Made by a program: the position numbers and the translations under genes. From NCBI GenBank assembly GCA_947650285.1, contig CANTFL010001005.1, positions 83,523 through 147,522 on the forward strand: a stretch of DNA of 64,000 nt, in the 5' to 3' direction. Under the pieces are notes generated by a model. The model searched no databases. It saw only the letters and a list, made by a program, of their open reading frames with translations, and was not told the DNA's origin. Positions 8,855 through 18,743 of this stretch are shown piece after piece. The DNA is from Hyaloperonospora brassicae (lineage: Eukaryota; Oomycota; Peronosporomycetes; Peronosporales; Peronosporaceae). Position 1 is the first letter of the stretch. The number at the start of each line of letters is the position of its first letter.

Positions 8855-9358
8855 AGAAAAAAAAGAGAGAGAGAGAGAAAGAAGACGAAGGATGGAACGA
8901 AACGAGAGGGGGAGACGATCGAACCAGTGGCTGAAAGTGTCAAGTGAAGGTGTGTCGATACGGTACGAGTGACTATCACGTCGTTCGAGGACTGTGCGGT
9001 GCAAGGATGCAAGGCCACCACTGGAACGGACGCTCTTCACGTCATTGTCGTATCTAGTTCTTCATCGTTTATCATGTGTGGAACGACCGTCACTGCTGTC
9101 TACATACCTATCGCTCCCTCCATGACTTCAACAACCCGTTGCTTCAATACACACATTTGCCTCATAGCTACACTGTCGTTTAGACTAACCAGTACCTCGT
9201 TTTCGTCCACGTGCGTGCTTCAAAATGGCTACACCATCGTTCGCTCGGACCTCAACTTGCTTACTTACGCATGTTTGCATAACCTGTCAATACTAATTCC
9301 CTGTGCAATCGCATACACGAAAGGCCGAGTAGCTCTGATCACGCACATCATCAATCGC
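8855..9358. other. Intergenic: LAMTOR4 3' end and upstream region of the PIH-domain gene
   Basis: A GA-rich run lies at about 8855-8915. The PIH reading frame stays open leftwards from 9359 to 8969, but the extra residues are Ser/Thr/Cys-rich without family similarity, so I treat the stretch as untranslated leader. Confidence 0.5.
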
Positions 9359-11407
9359 ATGGCGACAAACAGCAGGACGACCGACTTCCAGTCGTTGTCC
9401 TCTTCTTCAGGCACCAGTACGACCCCAACAACAATCGCAACTCCAGTGACAGCACCGAAATACAGCTACGAAGATGAGGTCCACGCAACGTCAACAACTG
9501 CCAAAGACTCACGTTTAGAGCAACTGTTTCTCGCAGGTACGACAGAGATCGATCTTCGGTCGATTCTAAATGGGTACATCCAGGACAGTTCGCGTCAGAG
9601 CGACCGGGAGATCGATGCAGTGGACCCAATAGATACAGTGAACCAGGAAAAAGGACCTACGAACGCGTACAGTGTGACACCGGCAGTAGGTTTCGTGTTG
9701 AAGACCAAGTGGGATGTCCAGCACAAGGTCTTTATCAATATCTGTACGAGTTCAAGATTGCGACCCCTATCAAGAGACGACACGATCCGTAGTACGTCGC
9801 AGCACAGTGCGTGTTCGTGGCAGTTTTCGTTCTGTGTGGGTCCGAAACGACTTGAGAAGGACCAACGCGGTGCTGGGGTGCCGACAGTCGATGTCTGTGT
9901 GCATCCTCAAGTGGCTACAATTGCAGTCGATCGACTGGATCCGAGAGGCCCACTGGTTATATCAAAGTGCTTTGAGGCAGTTGAAATAGTGCTGCAGCAC
10001 TCGGGATGCAACGCTGCTGCAATGCTGGATCGGAACTGCCATGTGCTTCGTGGTGTCCAGTACAAGTCGGGTCGTCCGAACCCAATGAGTTTGACAGACG
10101 AACGTGAAGTGTCAATATCGAGACCACTCGAGCGAGTGCGTGATGTGCGGACGTCGACTGCGGCAAAAGCCATTGTAGATCGCGACAATGAGGACACAAA
10201 GTCGTCTCGTTTGATCGAGGCGGCGAGTGATTGTGCTGATGACGTTGTGCAGAACGAATTGATGTGTGAAGGACGTGTAGATGGAAGTACCTTGTTCGAA
10301 GAGGAAGAAGTGCAGGTGAAGTCAGATGTAAAGGACCCGTGTGACAAGGTGCAGCAGAAGAAGAAGATGGAGCACCGATTCACTTACAGTGGCCACTACG
10401 AGGCTCTTCATCACGCACAAGCGGACTCAGGCAGCCAAGTTTCTGTCGACCTGTATCGTCCGAAAGAATTGGTGGTGACGGTAAGTTTACCTGCTACGAA
10501 CAGTGCCGAGGGACTGAACTTGCATGTGAGTGAGCGAATGCTGCGACTGTCAGCGGACTCTAGCGTTCCCAGTGACTACGAACCACTAGAGCTGGCGCTA
10601 CCGTTCCCGGTGATCGAGAGTAACGGCAGTGCCAGGTTTGACCGCAAACGACACGAAGTGGTCGTCACTTTACCTGTGCAGCCTCCAGAAGAGCCGAAAC
10701 CACACTTTGTCTCGCTTGTCATCCAAGATGACGATGACGAGAAACAGGCTGAAGCAGCAAGCAGGGAAAGGAAGTTGTCGCATGACGAAACAAAGAGCAG
10801 TGACGCGCTCGCATCAGAGCAAAAGATGGAGGGTGGGCAAAAGGTTCGCATTCTGCACGAGTGGGCTTTGGTCACTGCAAACGACCCGCAAACAATTGCA
10901 TACGAGCAGCAGACGATTCAGACACAAAGTCCAGTTCCCGTCACCTCTCTGTCGTCTGCTGCAAAAAACAAGTCCGCCACACGCACTCATGAAAATGTGG
11001 CGTCTACGCCACCGCTTGAGAACTGCTGTCACAAAGATGTGGTTCGTGCAACAAACACTTCCGCTGCAAGTTCGACATCGTCACATAACGTGTCGACAAT
11101 GCCGGTCGAAGCGACGCTTAGGCCCGTGGACCCCATCGAACCGCCGTGTGAGGCTCACGTGACTTCGCAGTGTCTGTCCTACATCGTTGGCGTGGCTGGC
11201 ATTGAGTCATCAAGCGTGACACTTGCATTCCCGTCGACCACTTCGCTGCGCCTGCACTTTTTGGATAGCAGCCAGGAGGAATATGAACTGCACGTTGCTG
11301 TCTTCCCAGTTGATATCGATTCGTCGACTGCCGAGTTTGACGTGGCCAGTGAAAACATGGCGGTCATCCTTTATCGCAAGAACGCTACAGCTGCTCTTTT
11401 GCCCTGA
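9359..11407 (+). CDS. DNAAF2: PIH1-domain dynein arm assembly factor, Kintoun (DNAAF2)-like
   Basis: PIH proteins are HSP90/HSP70 co-chaperones; the Kintoun branch pre-assembles axonemal dynein arms in the cytoplasm. I start at ATG 9359 (MATNSRTTDFQ), giving 682 residues. The PIH domain spans about 108-250: VGFVLKTKWDVQHKVFINIC, then FSFCVGPKRLEKDQRG, VDVCVHPQVATIAV, and LRGVQYKSGRPNPMSL. A CS-like domain lies at about 357-440 (VSVDLYRPKELVVTVSLPAT ... RKRHEVVVTLPVQ). A second beta-rich CS-like region ends the protein (about 598-677). The order PIH, acidic linker, CS, long disordered linker, C-terminal CS-like domain is that of DNAAF2 rather than short PIH1D1. The presence of this gene argues for a flagellated zoospore stage. 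Which PIH subfamily is meant is less certain than the domain. Confidence 0.85.
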   Translation: MATNSRTTDFQSLSSSSGTSTTPTTIATPVTAPKYSYEDEVHATSTTAKDSRLEQLFLAGTTEIDLRSILNGYIQDSSRQSDREIDAVDPIDTVNQEKGPTNAYSVTPAVGFVLKTKWDVQHKVFINICTSSRLRPLSRDDTIRSTSQHSACSWQFSFCVGPKRLEKDQRGAGVPTVDVCVHPQVATIAVDRLDPRGPLVISKCFEAVEIVLQHSGCNAAAMLDRNCHVLRGVQYKSGRPNPMSLTDEREVSISRPLERVRDVRTSTAAKAIVDRDNEDTKSSRLIEAASDCADDVVQNELMCEGRVDGSTLFEEEEVQVKSDVKDPCDKVQQKKKMEHRFTYSGHYEALHHAQADSGSQVSVDLYRPKELVVTVSLPATNSAEGLNLHVSERMLRLSADSSVPSDYEPLELALPFPVIESNGSARFDRKRHEVVVTLPVQPPEEPKPHFVSLVIQDDDDEKQAEAASRERKLSHDETKSSDALASEQKMEGGQKVRILHEWALVTANDPQTIAYEQQTIQTQSPVPVTSLSSAAKNKSATRTHENVASTPPLENCCHKDVVRATNTSAASSTSSHNVSTMPVEATLRPVDPIEPPCEAHVTSQCLSYIVGVAGIESSSVTLAFPSTTSLRLHFLDSSQEEYELHVAVFPVDIDSSTAEFDVASENMAVILYRKNATAALLP

Positions 11408-12584
11408 GCTAAGGGTAAGTGTTTGGCTCAACCGACACCGAGTGCATACCCGTGTCCGTGTGTATCGAAGAGAACACTCGAGCTTCAATTCAACTTTTGG
11501 GCGAGTGAACTGAAAGTTCATGTGCACACGAGACTGGTCCAAAAGAAGGATATGCGATGGCAGGTAAGTTTGGTGCTGCGCTCTTCTCTTTGATGTCGAC
11601 TAATTGTTGTCAAAGGACGATGCTGTTGTTCGGCTGTCGTCTTGTTATCAACGCTCAAGTGTTTGTCACGTTGAGATCAAGTTCGGGCGATATCTTCAAG
11701 GACATTTACTTCTCGGGCGGACCATAACGCTATGGTGCGATACATTTGTATCCGAATGATGCCCGATCGACGGTTGCAACTTCAGTGATTCCCAGATGCT
11801 GCACGAGAATAGTCCAGTTGCGCGTCATGACGCTGCGTAGTGGCTACATGGACCGTCCGAACATGGACTATCCTGCCAGAGCTTTCTTCACCACGTACGT
11901 GTTCGAGCCGAGAAACGTACATCTGCTATTTACACAAACTTGAATTGCTATGACATGGCGAATGACATGTCGCTTTTTCTCACGTGAGTTTAGCTACACC
12001 ACTGACGTTGGCGTTGATCGGTACGCGTCACATCAGACGCAGCAAGTCAAGATGAGAACAAGGCAATGGCAAACCTTTGTACCAAGCACGAGTTGCAAGC
12101 TGCACCAATGCGGAAAAGATGCGACGTCGATGTCTCTCCTCACTACCCGTGGACCAAGTGACACATCTTCCAAGTTCAAGACGCACATGCATCAACAAAA
12201 CAACAACTGCAGGTGACGCATGTTGGGATATCACATGTTTCCTGGAAAGCACTGGACTGCATGACAACATATTCGGTGATGCAGCAAAGCTCAACGATAT
12301 GCCGGTAACGGACTGCACGACAGCGACGAGAATAGCAGTCGCTTGCAAAGAGTGCAACATCATCCGATCCAATCTTTGCAGCATTTTCAGTATCGCTGCT
12401 CCATCACTTTTGTCACTTAAGCAGCTGGATGCTGGTGCTTCACCACGACGTTCAAGTGCTCGATGCCCAACGCGCTGCTTTCAGCCGTACATTCACAAGC
12501 ACGAGCACCATACAGCTCAAGAGCGACGCAGCAAGGGACCTAAGAACATGTAACAAGTCTATTACACCTGACATTGCCAAAGCG
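11408..12584 (+). other. Gap between PIH gene and WDR75, with a likely two-exon fragment
   Basis: Most of this gap shows no gene. One part looks coding: a plus-strand frame containing FNFWASELKVHVHTRLVQKK ends in RWQ at 11563, directly before a consensus donor GTAAGT (11564). A 52-bp AT-richer intron with a CTAAT branch-like site ends in CAAAG at 11615, and the frame then continues from 11616 to TGA 11757-11759. The 5' end of this fragment was not found. It may be the last exons of a small gene or an alternative 3' end of the PIH gene. The rest (11760-12584) holds only short frames. Confidence 0.3.
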
Positions 12585-15212
12585 TTACGCTCGACGCGCC
12601 TTACTCTTGCGGAAAGTCTCCAGTAACTTCGAGTACGTCCGCTGCTGCAACTCCGAGTTCGCCAATTCTTGTTCAACCCGACACTTTATGCGCTTGCGCT
12701 GTTCTCCGTCTTCGTGAACCAAACTATCAGCCGAAGTCTGCTGCTGCTGTTGTGCTTCCAGCTGCTTCTTGCGCCGTTTGTTCTTCTTCTTCTTGTGTGT
12801 ACTGCCTGCTTCGCCGTTGACGTTCATGGACGCATCGCCACTCTTGTCGACCCGGTGCGGCTTTGGCAGCATTGTATCCATGAAAGGTCTGTACAGCGCC
12901 GTCATTGACGGCAGGACGTGTGCGGGTGCATCAAAGAGACTATCAGACGCAGATCCATTCGAAACTGCACCGTTGTGGTGGTCGTATGTGCTCTGACCGC
13001 TCTTCTTCTGTAACAGACGACTGCTGCGACTGGCAGACTTGTCATACATCGTGCTCAATGCTTTGATACCCTCTTCGCTACTCTTGGAGCCAGCACTTGC
13101 TGCAACGGCAGCAACGTACGCCTGTTTGCGACGCTTTGCGTCCAAAGAGCTGGCATCGAGTCCATCCAGTCTCCAGACACCCGTCTTGTCATCAATGAGG
13201 AGAATGTCACCAGTGCCAGCGTGGAAGCCAGCGGCCCACACCTTACTGTCGAAATCGACAACACGTATGCACGTTGGCACCGGTGTTTGCGGATCAAACA
13301 CGAGCAGCAACGTTTTCTTGCTCTCCCTCTCACCCACAGGCATCCAGATCAAAAAGCGTTCATGCAGTGCCTCCTCGGCCACAGCAGTACCCTTTGGCAC
13401 ATTATAGCGCCACCAAAGCGACAGCGACAACAGGTTCCATACTTGCAGCTGGGTGTCCGTCAGCACCACAACGTAAGGCAGATTGACGCCTGGAAACATG
13501 ATCTGCTTTACCGGCTGACCGTCCGCGGAAGAAAGCACACGACGCAAAGAGTGCGTGGCAACGTCCCACAGCGTAAGCTTGTTGCCGTACGCCACGGCAA
13601 GTAGCGAGCCATCACGTGCAAAACTCACAGCCGTCACTGGTTCATCACGGAAGCGAACAACGGATTGACAGAGCCACGAGACACCACCTGCCTCGGCTGC
13701 TACTTTCTGCCAGACTTTGAAATCGCCCTGAGTATCAGCAGTCACAACACAGTCGCCGTCAGCTGTAGGAGAAAACACCACGCTCGTAACACGAGCCCGA
13801 CCGTGAGGGGCGTCCACCGACGTGTTGACAAAAAATGACCCGTCCACACGACGCGTCCAAAAGCGCAGAGCCTGTTCGTTGCCAGCGTCCGCGGTCGTCG
13901 GCGCATGAAGCGTCACGAGGTCACCACCACGAAAGCTAAAGCGTGCGTGCGACGCCAGCAGTGTCGGCATCACTTCGTCATTCGTACGTGTCACTTGGTT
14001 GCGTTCCGAGAGCACTAGCGTCTGCAACACACGGTCAGCAAATGGTTCGTAGAACTGCAAGACCCCAGCACCCGACGAGCCGTTGATCACCAGTGCCTTC
14101 GAGATCGGGTCGACTGCCACTTGCCGCATGGGCAGCGACTCAGCCGCCGATCCACCAGCACGCGCCAGTCCGCGCGCTTCCCACTCCTGTTCCCGCGTCA
14201 CGGCATTGTACTGGAACAGCACATTATCAGCAAGCCCCACAACGTACACGCCTCCTTCCTGCCGCGGTGCAATCTCTTCGACCGGGGCTGGCAGACGCGG
14301 CAAGTACGTCCGTCGCCCTGTTTCCAGCTGCCACGTCACCAACACACACTCTTCGCCGCCCGACAGCAAGTGCTGACCGTCCGTCGAGTACTGCAGACAG
14401 TGCACTGCGTGCGCGTGCCAATGCAGTTGGGCAGCCGACTGGTTCTCGCTCAGCGCGTGCTGATCGTACCGAAAGATCTGTCCCTCCCAGTCGCCAATGG
14501 AAAACTCCACGCGCACGGGACTTATGGCAATGCACGTCACGTCCCGCACGTGCTCAAACTGCGGCGCTACGACCACAGGCGTCCGTGGGTCGTAATGTAG
14601 CCATCCCGTGAAAAGGCTGCGGCCCGCGACAAGCACAATATAGTCCCCTGTTGTTACAGCAGCAGCAGTGGCAGTAACGTCGTCTGGACGTTGGACGTAG
14701 CTCTGGAGCGCTGCAGTATGGAACGCCGTGGGCGACTGCACGAACACGCGGCCGCGTTTCTTGTGCTTGAGGCTGTACGTCAGCAGCGACCAGTGGCGCT
14801 TTGGGCTTTTCACGACAGCCACCAATTGCGATGGGCTCGAGCGACTTGTAGCCATCCACAAAATGGGTCCGCCCAGGTCACTTTTGAGTCGCACTGCTTG
14901 GGCGAGAAAATCCCACAGTAGTATGTAGCCATCTTCGTACCCGGCAAGGAGCTGAGAAGGAGTCTGTGGGTGCACAGCAATGGCCGAGACGGAGCTGGCC
15001 GAGTGGGGACGTGTACATTCGTGCAACACGCGCCCGCTGGCCCCATGCAGCACCCGCACAACAGCGCCTTGACGCTGGAAGACGTAGCGGCCGTCGATCG
15101 AATACACGAGTGACGCGGCAGCAAGTCCAACGCGGATGGAAGCAGGTGAGGCAGTTGCTGGTGCTGGTGGCGTGAGCAGCGCGAGCCCGTGCGGCGGCGC
15201 GGGGGCTGCCAT
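12585..15212 (-). CDS. WDR75: WDR75 / UTP17 (NAN1), small-subunit processome WD40 protein
   Basis: WDR75 (yeast Utp17/Nan1) belongs to the t-UTP/UTP-A subcomplex that binds nascent pre-rRNA and is needed for pre-18S rRNA transcription and processing in the nucleolus. The product has 875 residues (human 830, yeast 896) with no intron. WD repeats run through residues about 25-640. Recognisable parts are the N-terminal YVFQRQGAVVRVLHGASGRV, the repeat VSAIAVHPQTPSQLLAGYED, and the highly characteristic LHWHAHAVHCLQYSTDGQHL followed by LLSGGEECVLVTWQLETG and YLPRLPAPVEEI. A second WD block follows, with VTSVVFSPTADGDCVVTADT. The C-terminal tail is basic (KKKKNKRRKKQLEAQQQQQ), as expected for a nucleolar protein. 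The start MAAPAPPHG is the only ATG before the first repeat. Confidence 0.95.
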   Translation of the reverse strand: MAAPAPPHGLALLTPPAPATASPASIRVGLAAASLVYSIDGRYVFQRQGAVVRVLHGASGRVLHECTRPHSASSVSAIAVHPQTPSQLLAGYEDGYILLWDFLAQAVRLKSDLGGPILWMATSRSSPSQLVAVVKSPKRHWSLLTYSLKHKKRGRVFVQSPTAFHTAALQSYVQRPDDVTATAAAVTTGDYIVLVAGRSLFTGWLHYDPRTPVVVAPQFEHVRDVTCIAISPVRVEFSIGDWEGQIFRYDQHALSENQSAAQLHWHAHAVHCLQYSTDGQHLLSGGEECVLVTWQLETGRRTYLPRLPAPVEEIAPRQEGGVYVVGLADNVLFQYNAVTREQEWEARGLARAGGSAAESLPMRQVAVDPISKALVINGSSGAGVLQFYEPFADRVLQTLVLSERNQVTRTNDEVMPTLLASHARFSFRGGDLVTLHAPTTADAGNEQALRFWTRRVDGSFFVNTSVDAPHGRARVTSVVFSPTADGDCVVTADTQGDFKVWQKVAAEAGGVSWLCQSVVRFRDEPVTAVSFARDGSLLAVAYGNKLTLWDVATHSLRRVLSSADGQPVKQIMFPGVNLPYVVVLTDTQLQVWNLLSLSLWWRYNVPKGTAVAEEALHERFLIWMPVGERESKKTLLLVFDPQTPVPTCIRVVDFDSKVWAAGFHAGTGDILLIDDKTGVWRLDGLDASSLDAKRRKQAYVAAVAASAGSKSSEEGIKALSTMYDKSASRSSRLLQKKSGQSTYDHHNGAVSNGSASDSLFDAPAHVLPSMTALYRPFMDTMLPKPHRVDKSGDASMNVNGEAGSTHKKKKNKRRKKQLEAQQQQQTSADSLVHEDGEQRKRIKCRVEQELANSELQQRTYSKLLETFRKSKARRA

Positions 15213-16105
15213 AGGCGGATACGAGAGTGGCCGCTGAGGCAGCTCGAGGATGGGGAGTGGGTCACTGGTGACGAGGCTTTGACTTCCAGGGAGTCAAACG
15301 AGGAGCGGCGGTGGTTCGGCTCGTCTGTGAACATGAGGTGGCTCTGGGTGACAGGAGTAGGGGAAGATAAAACCTTGCAGCTAAAGTGATTGGGACGCTT
15401 GTTGGGTGCATTGCGTGGTTTCTGCTGGTATAAACGACCAGGTGACTCGCTGCTGCGACAGACTGTGTTTGTTTGTAAATACAACTAGCGTTTCTGCTGA
15501 TATTCGACAGCGATTTGCTCGTGTGGTGTACGTAAAGATGTTGTTACACATAAATCCGAGGGTTTCGGGCGCACGGCACGTTGTAAAAGACATATCGACG
15601 CTACAAGGCAATCTAACCCATAAATGCAATCGTGGATTGTCTTGAATGGTCTACCTTGACTTGAATGTCCTGCAGTTCGTAGTTCAATAGCTTTGTATGG
15701 GTATTTGTTGTCGATGTGAGTAGAGAAGAGAGTTTTCGACCATTATGAGTCAAGAAGGACGGGTACGTACTTCTCCATTTTGCCCCAACTAATCTCTCGA
15801 CGACGTTGTCGATACTCGTTTGAGTCAAATGGTCACATGAGCACCATACATAAAGTATCTGGAAGCTCGTTGACTCACAAACGCACCACACGTCTCTGCA
15901 ATTGCATGGAATCTGTGCAGGTGCTACAACCGTAATGAGCTGCCAAGTACGAAACGTGCTGCGTGGGCAATCGATTACCCGTGACTGCTTTCCACTAGAT
16001 TCTATGGTCTCACGGCTATCCAATATGCACGAAATGTTGCAGCCAGAAGTACGGGACTGAGCCATTCCTCGCGTACAGCCGCCGAGGCCGCGACGAAAAC
16101 ATTGA
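15213..16105. other. Intergenic: WDR75 promoter and region after TRM5
   Basis: A CCAAT box on the minus strand (plus ATTGG 15389-15393) is 177 bp upstream of the WDR75 start. A 150-codon minus frame (15613-16065) is open, with a C-terminus LNYELQDIQVKVDHSRQSTI, but composition and lack of recognisable motifs do not let me call it a gene. Confidence 0.4.
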
Positions 16106-17567
16106 TCAAGCCAAAGTCTCAGCCTCCACCTTCCGCCGCTTTAGATCGTTCTGTTTCATTGCCAGACGCTCCGAGCTGAATGCGATCGACTCGGGCAGTT
16201 GGAACGAGATGCAGACCATAGCTTTCTTGGGTGCCACGTCCCGCACATGATGGACCGACGTCCTGTCCAAGTCCAGTTCACCGCCCATGATCGTTTCGAC
16301 GCGCTACAAACGGCATGGAGCGTACACAAAACTGATGAGCACAGACTGATCGACTATCGAGCAAGAGACGACGACAAACGAGAGAGATAGGGAGCAAGCG
16401 AGAGACGCAGTTTCGTACCTCTTTCACGTCCTTTTCCACATCTGCAGCATTCGAAAAGCAGTAGCAGTGAATGAAGGGCAGCTCGCCTTCCCAGTGATCA
16501 AACTGTCGTGGAAACGCATCGAGAAACTCGAGCGCAATAGCCGGAAGGTTCATTAGCACATGTGTAAACTGCTGCTTCTCATCCAGTAATTGCGCCAGAA
16601 ACACACGGCCGTCCAGATTGTACGGTGTCACCAACTCGTCGACTTTGTTCAGCGCGATGTTTTCTTTCAAGTAATGATAGCTTCGCGGGTTCAAGTCGTT
16701 TGCATACACTTTGGCACCTTTCATGGCCACTGGAATCGCAAACGGACCGATTCCGCACATCATGTCGCACACCACGTCACTAGGCTTGATACAACGGATG
16801 ATCCGCAGATGTTCCTGTTGCAGTCGAGAGTTCCAGTACACTTCAGCATAATTGAACTTGAACGTCGCTTTGCTCTCATGCACCACCACGTCCATGTTGT
16901 CTTCGCCAGCCAAGACTTCCATTGGAAACGTGCGGAACTTGGTCTCAATGTTCTCCGTCTTGTTCACCACCGTCCGGATCTGGGCGTTCTTGTCCAGAAT
17001 GACCTGCCCAATGACACGCTTGTACGGCAACTGCCTGTCTCTCAGGTTCAAGTGAGCAATGTGTCCGACCGTCTCGAACGAGCTGGGGATGTCAATGCCT
17101 TTTGGCAACAGCTCGCTGAGCACCTGGTCCACGGCAAAGTAGCTATAGTCCAGCTCAATGGCATGCCGTACAATCGCCAGACTCTCCTGCTTCAAAAAGC
17201 TCACAATCTCCTCATCCAGTGGCTGCAACGTCTCGGTATCTTTCACGTCAGTCTCGAGCAGAATCAGTTTGCTGCTGGCATTCTTGTGCGGGTCCGCTTG
17301 AATCGGGTCGGGCACTACGTTCCGCAGCCGCGGCAGATTGAGCAAGTGGCCGTGCAATTTCTTGATCACGGCACCGATTTTCTTGGCCTCGACGCGCACT
17401 CCAACGACCGCCAGCGTCTTCTTGAACACGTTCTTGTCCAGCCCGGCCAGCGACATGTTGGCGGCTCGAATGGCTACAACGGGAGAACGACTGGCCACGA
17501 GTGGTTGGTGTGCGGTACATATCGAAGCCGACGCCACGCGAGTCGCACGTGGTGGTGATCGACCCAC
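16106..17567 (-). CDS. TRM5: tRNA (guanine37-N1)-methyltransferase TRM5 (2 exons, two possible starts)
   Basis: TRM5 methylates N1 of G37 next to the anticodon, using S-adenosylmethionine, and prevents +1 frameshifting in cytosol and mitochondria. Exon 1 runs from 17456 (or 17567) to 16419 and exon 2 from 16303 to 16106; the 115-bp intron starts GTACGA and ends TGTAG. Starting at 17456 (MSLAGLDKNVF) gives 411 residues; starting at 17567 adds 37 residues rich in Arg, Ser and Ala and free of acidic residues, a plausible mitochondrial presequence. Motifs: SAM-binding DVVCDMMCGIGPFAIPVAMK (about residue 227), ANDLNPRSYHYLKENI, the Trm5 signature MNLPAIALEFLDAFP (about 300), and the C-terminus HHVRDVAPKKAMVCISFQLP in exon 2. 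Two in-frame ATGs before the first domain fit the dual targeting known for TRM5 in other eukaryotes. Confidence 0.94.
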
Positions 17568-18266
17568 GTCATATGGCTACACTACGACCGGCAGCAGCTT
17601 GCGCCGCATGGGTGCAACAACGAGAAAGACCTATCGGCCAATCGTCATGAACATGGCTTCAACGCGTGTTATGCGACATGTAACGAGACGGCATCGAAGA
17701 GCTCAGTTGCAGTCAAGACACCTGATGGTCTCAACGAGACGACGACAGGGCCCATTCCGCTCCGAGGAACAATGTGGTGCGACTTTCTTGACGATGCAAA
17801 TAGCGACTTACAAGCACGAGATCGAGTGCAGGAGCAGCAGCAGCAGACGGAATGCCTTTGGCAATGGCACTTTTGCATGCGTCGGAGGTCCTTTTTGCTA
17901 GCGATGATGACGAGTCGTTCGACCTCATATCTTGGGCAAACAGTCGCACGCACGCATAGCATCAGATGCAGCAGCGGCAAAAGTCTGCAGCTACACAGTG
18001 GCAATGCCGATTAGCGTCAGTCGAGTGGGAGGTGATGCCCGACATAGGTACCACCCGAGACGTTCGTGATACGTTGGCCTCTCTGTGTCCAGCTATGCGA
18101 ATCGGGGACCGACCCGAGAATAGTGGCTGCCGTACGCCAACAACTTCCTCCTCACCTTCGCAGCAGGTCCAATGGATTTTCTCTCCTTCTTCGAACTCTT
18201 CTTCTTCTTCTCCGTCCTCTCGTCGCACGTCTCACAATCGAAACCCCCGCAGCCATTCAAAGTGCT
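17568..18266 (+). promoter_or_regulatory. Intergenic region between divergent TRM5 and MAPEG genes
   Basis: A CCAAT box at 17638-17642 lies 71 bp upstream of the longer TRM5 start. A short plus frame ending at TAG 17959 encodes SEVLFASDDDESFDLISWAN after MPLAMALLHA (ATG near 17850); it looks coding but only about 35 codons are open, so it may be an exon of an unrecognised small gene. A TTC-rich pyrimidine tract at 18180-18220 lies just before the MAPEG start. Confidence 0.35.
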
Positions 18267-18743
18267 ATGCTCGACTCGAACGTCAAGGTCTACATCGCCT
18301 GTAGCTCGGTACTGTACCTCAAGTTCCTCCTGGCGACAGCCGTCCAAGGCGACAAGAAGTTCCGATCGGGCGGTCGGCCACCGGAAGATGCGGCCCTCAG
18401 TCTCGCCGACACGATCGGCAAAGGCCGAAAACAGACGTACGGTCTCGACCACACGGACGACAAAAGTGTGCTCAAAGCCCGAGAGGCGGAGCACCGCTGG
18501 GGCCGAATCGTGAGCAACGATCTCGAATCCATTCCGTTTGCCCTCTTTGTCTTTGGAGGTGGCGTCCTGGTCGGTAGCAACCCCACGGTGCACGCGAGTG
18601 CCATGATTGGCTTCACGGTCGTCCGGTGCCTCCACACGTACGTGTACGCCCACGCGATGCAGCCGCACCGAGGCGTTTGCTGGGGCCTCGGCGTCCTGGC
18701 CACTTTGGTCGGTATGGGCAATGCCATTGTCGCTATCCTGTAG
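18267..18743 (+). CDS. MAPEG-family membrane protein (microsomal glutathione S-transferase-like)
   Basis: MAPEG proteins are trimeric four-helix membrane enzymes of glutathione and eicosanoid metabolism and detoxification. ATG 18267 (MLDSNVKVYIACSSVLYLKF) gives 158 residues, close to MGST1 (155). Four hydrophobic segments are visible near residues 8-27, 81-99, 100-122 and 133-156. The family signature after helix 1 is present: KAREAEHRWGRIVSNDLESI followed by PFALFVFGG, corresponding to R-x(n)-NDLENI-P in MGST1. The Arg and Asn-Asp-Leu-Glu residues that bind glutathione are kept. The reading frame is open upstream to 18066 but that part is compositionally a pyrimidine-tract leader. Function as a GSH transferase or peroxidase is inferred from the family. 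Confidence 0.9.
   Translation: MLDSNVKVYIACSSVLYLKFLLATAVQGDKKFRSGGRPPEDAALSLADTIGKGRKQTYGLDHTDDKSVLKAREAEHRWGRIVSNDLESIPFALFVFGGGVLVGSNPTVHASAMIGFTVVRCLHTYVYAHAMQPHRGVCWGLGVLATLVGMGNAIVAIL

Noticed and set aside
15613..16065. 150-codon minus-strand frame between TRM5 and WDR75
   Set aside because: Cys-, Ser- and Thr-rich without domain, signal peptide or promoter context; kept only as a note in the gap entry.
16590..17558. 322-codon plus-strand open frame
   Set aside because: Antisense to TRM5; the minus strand carries all TRM5 motifs.
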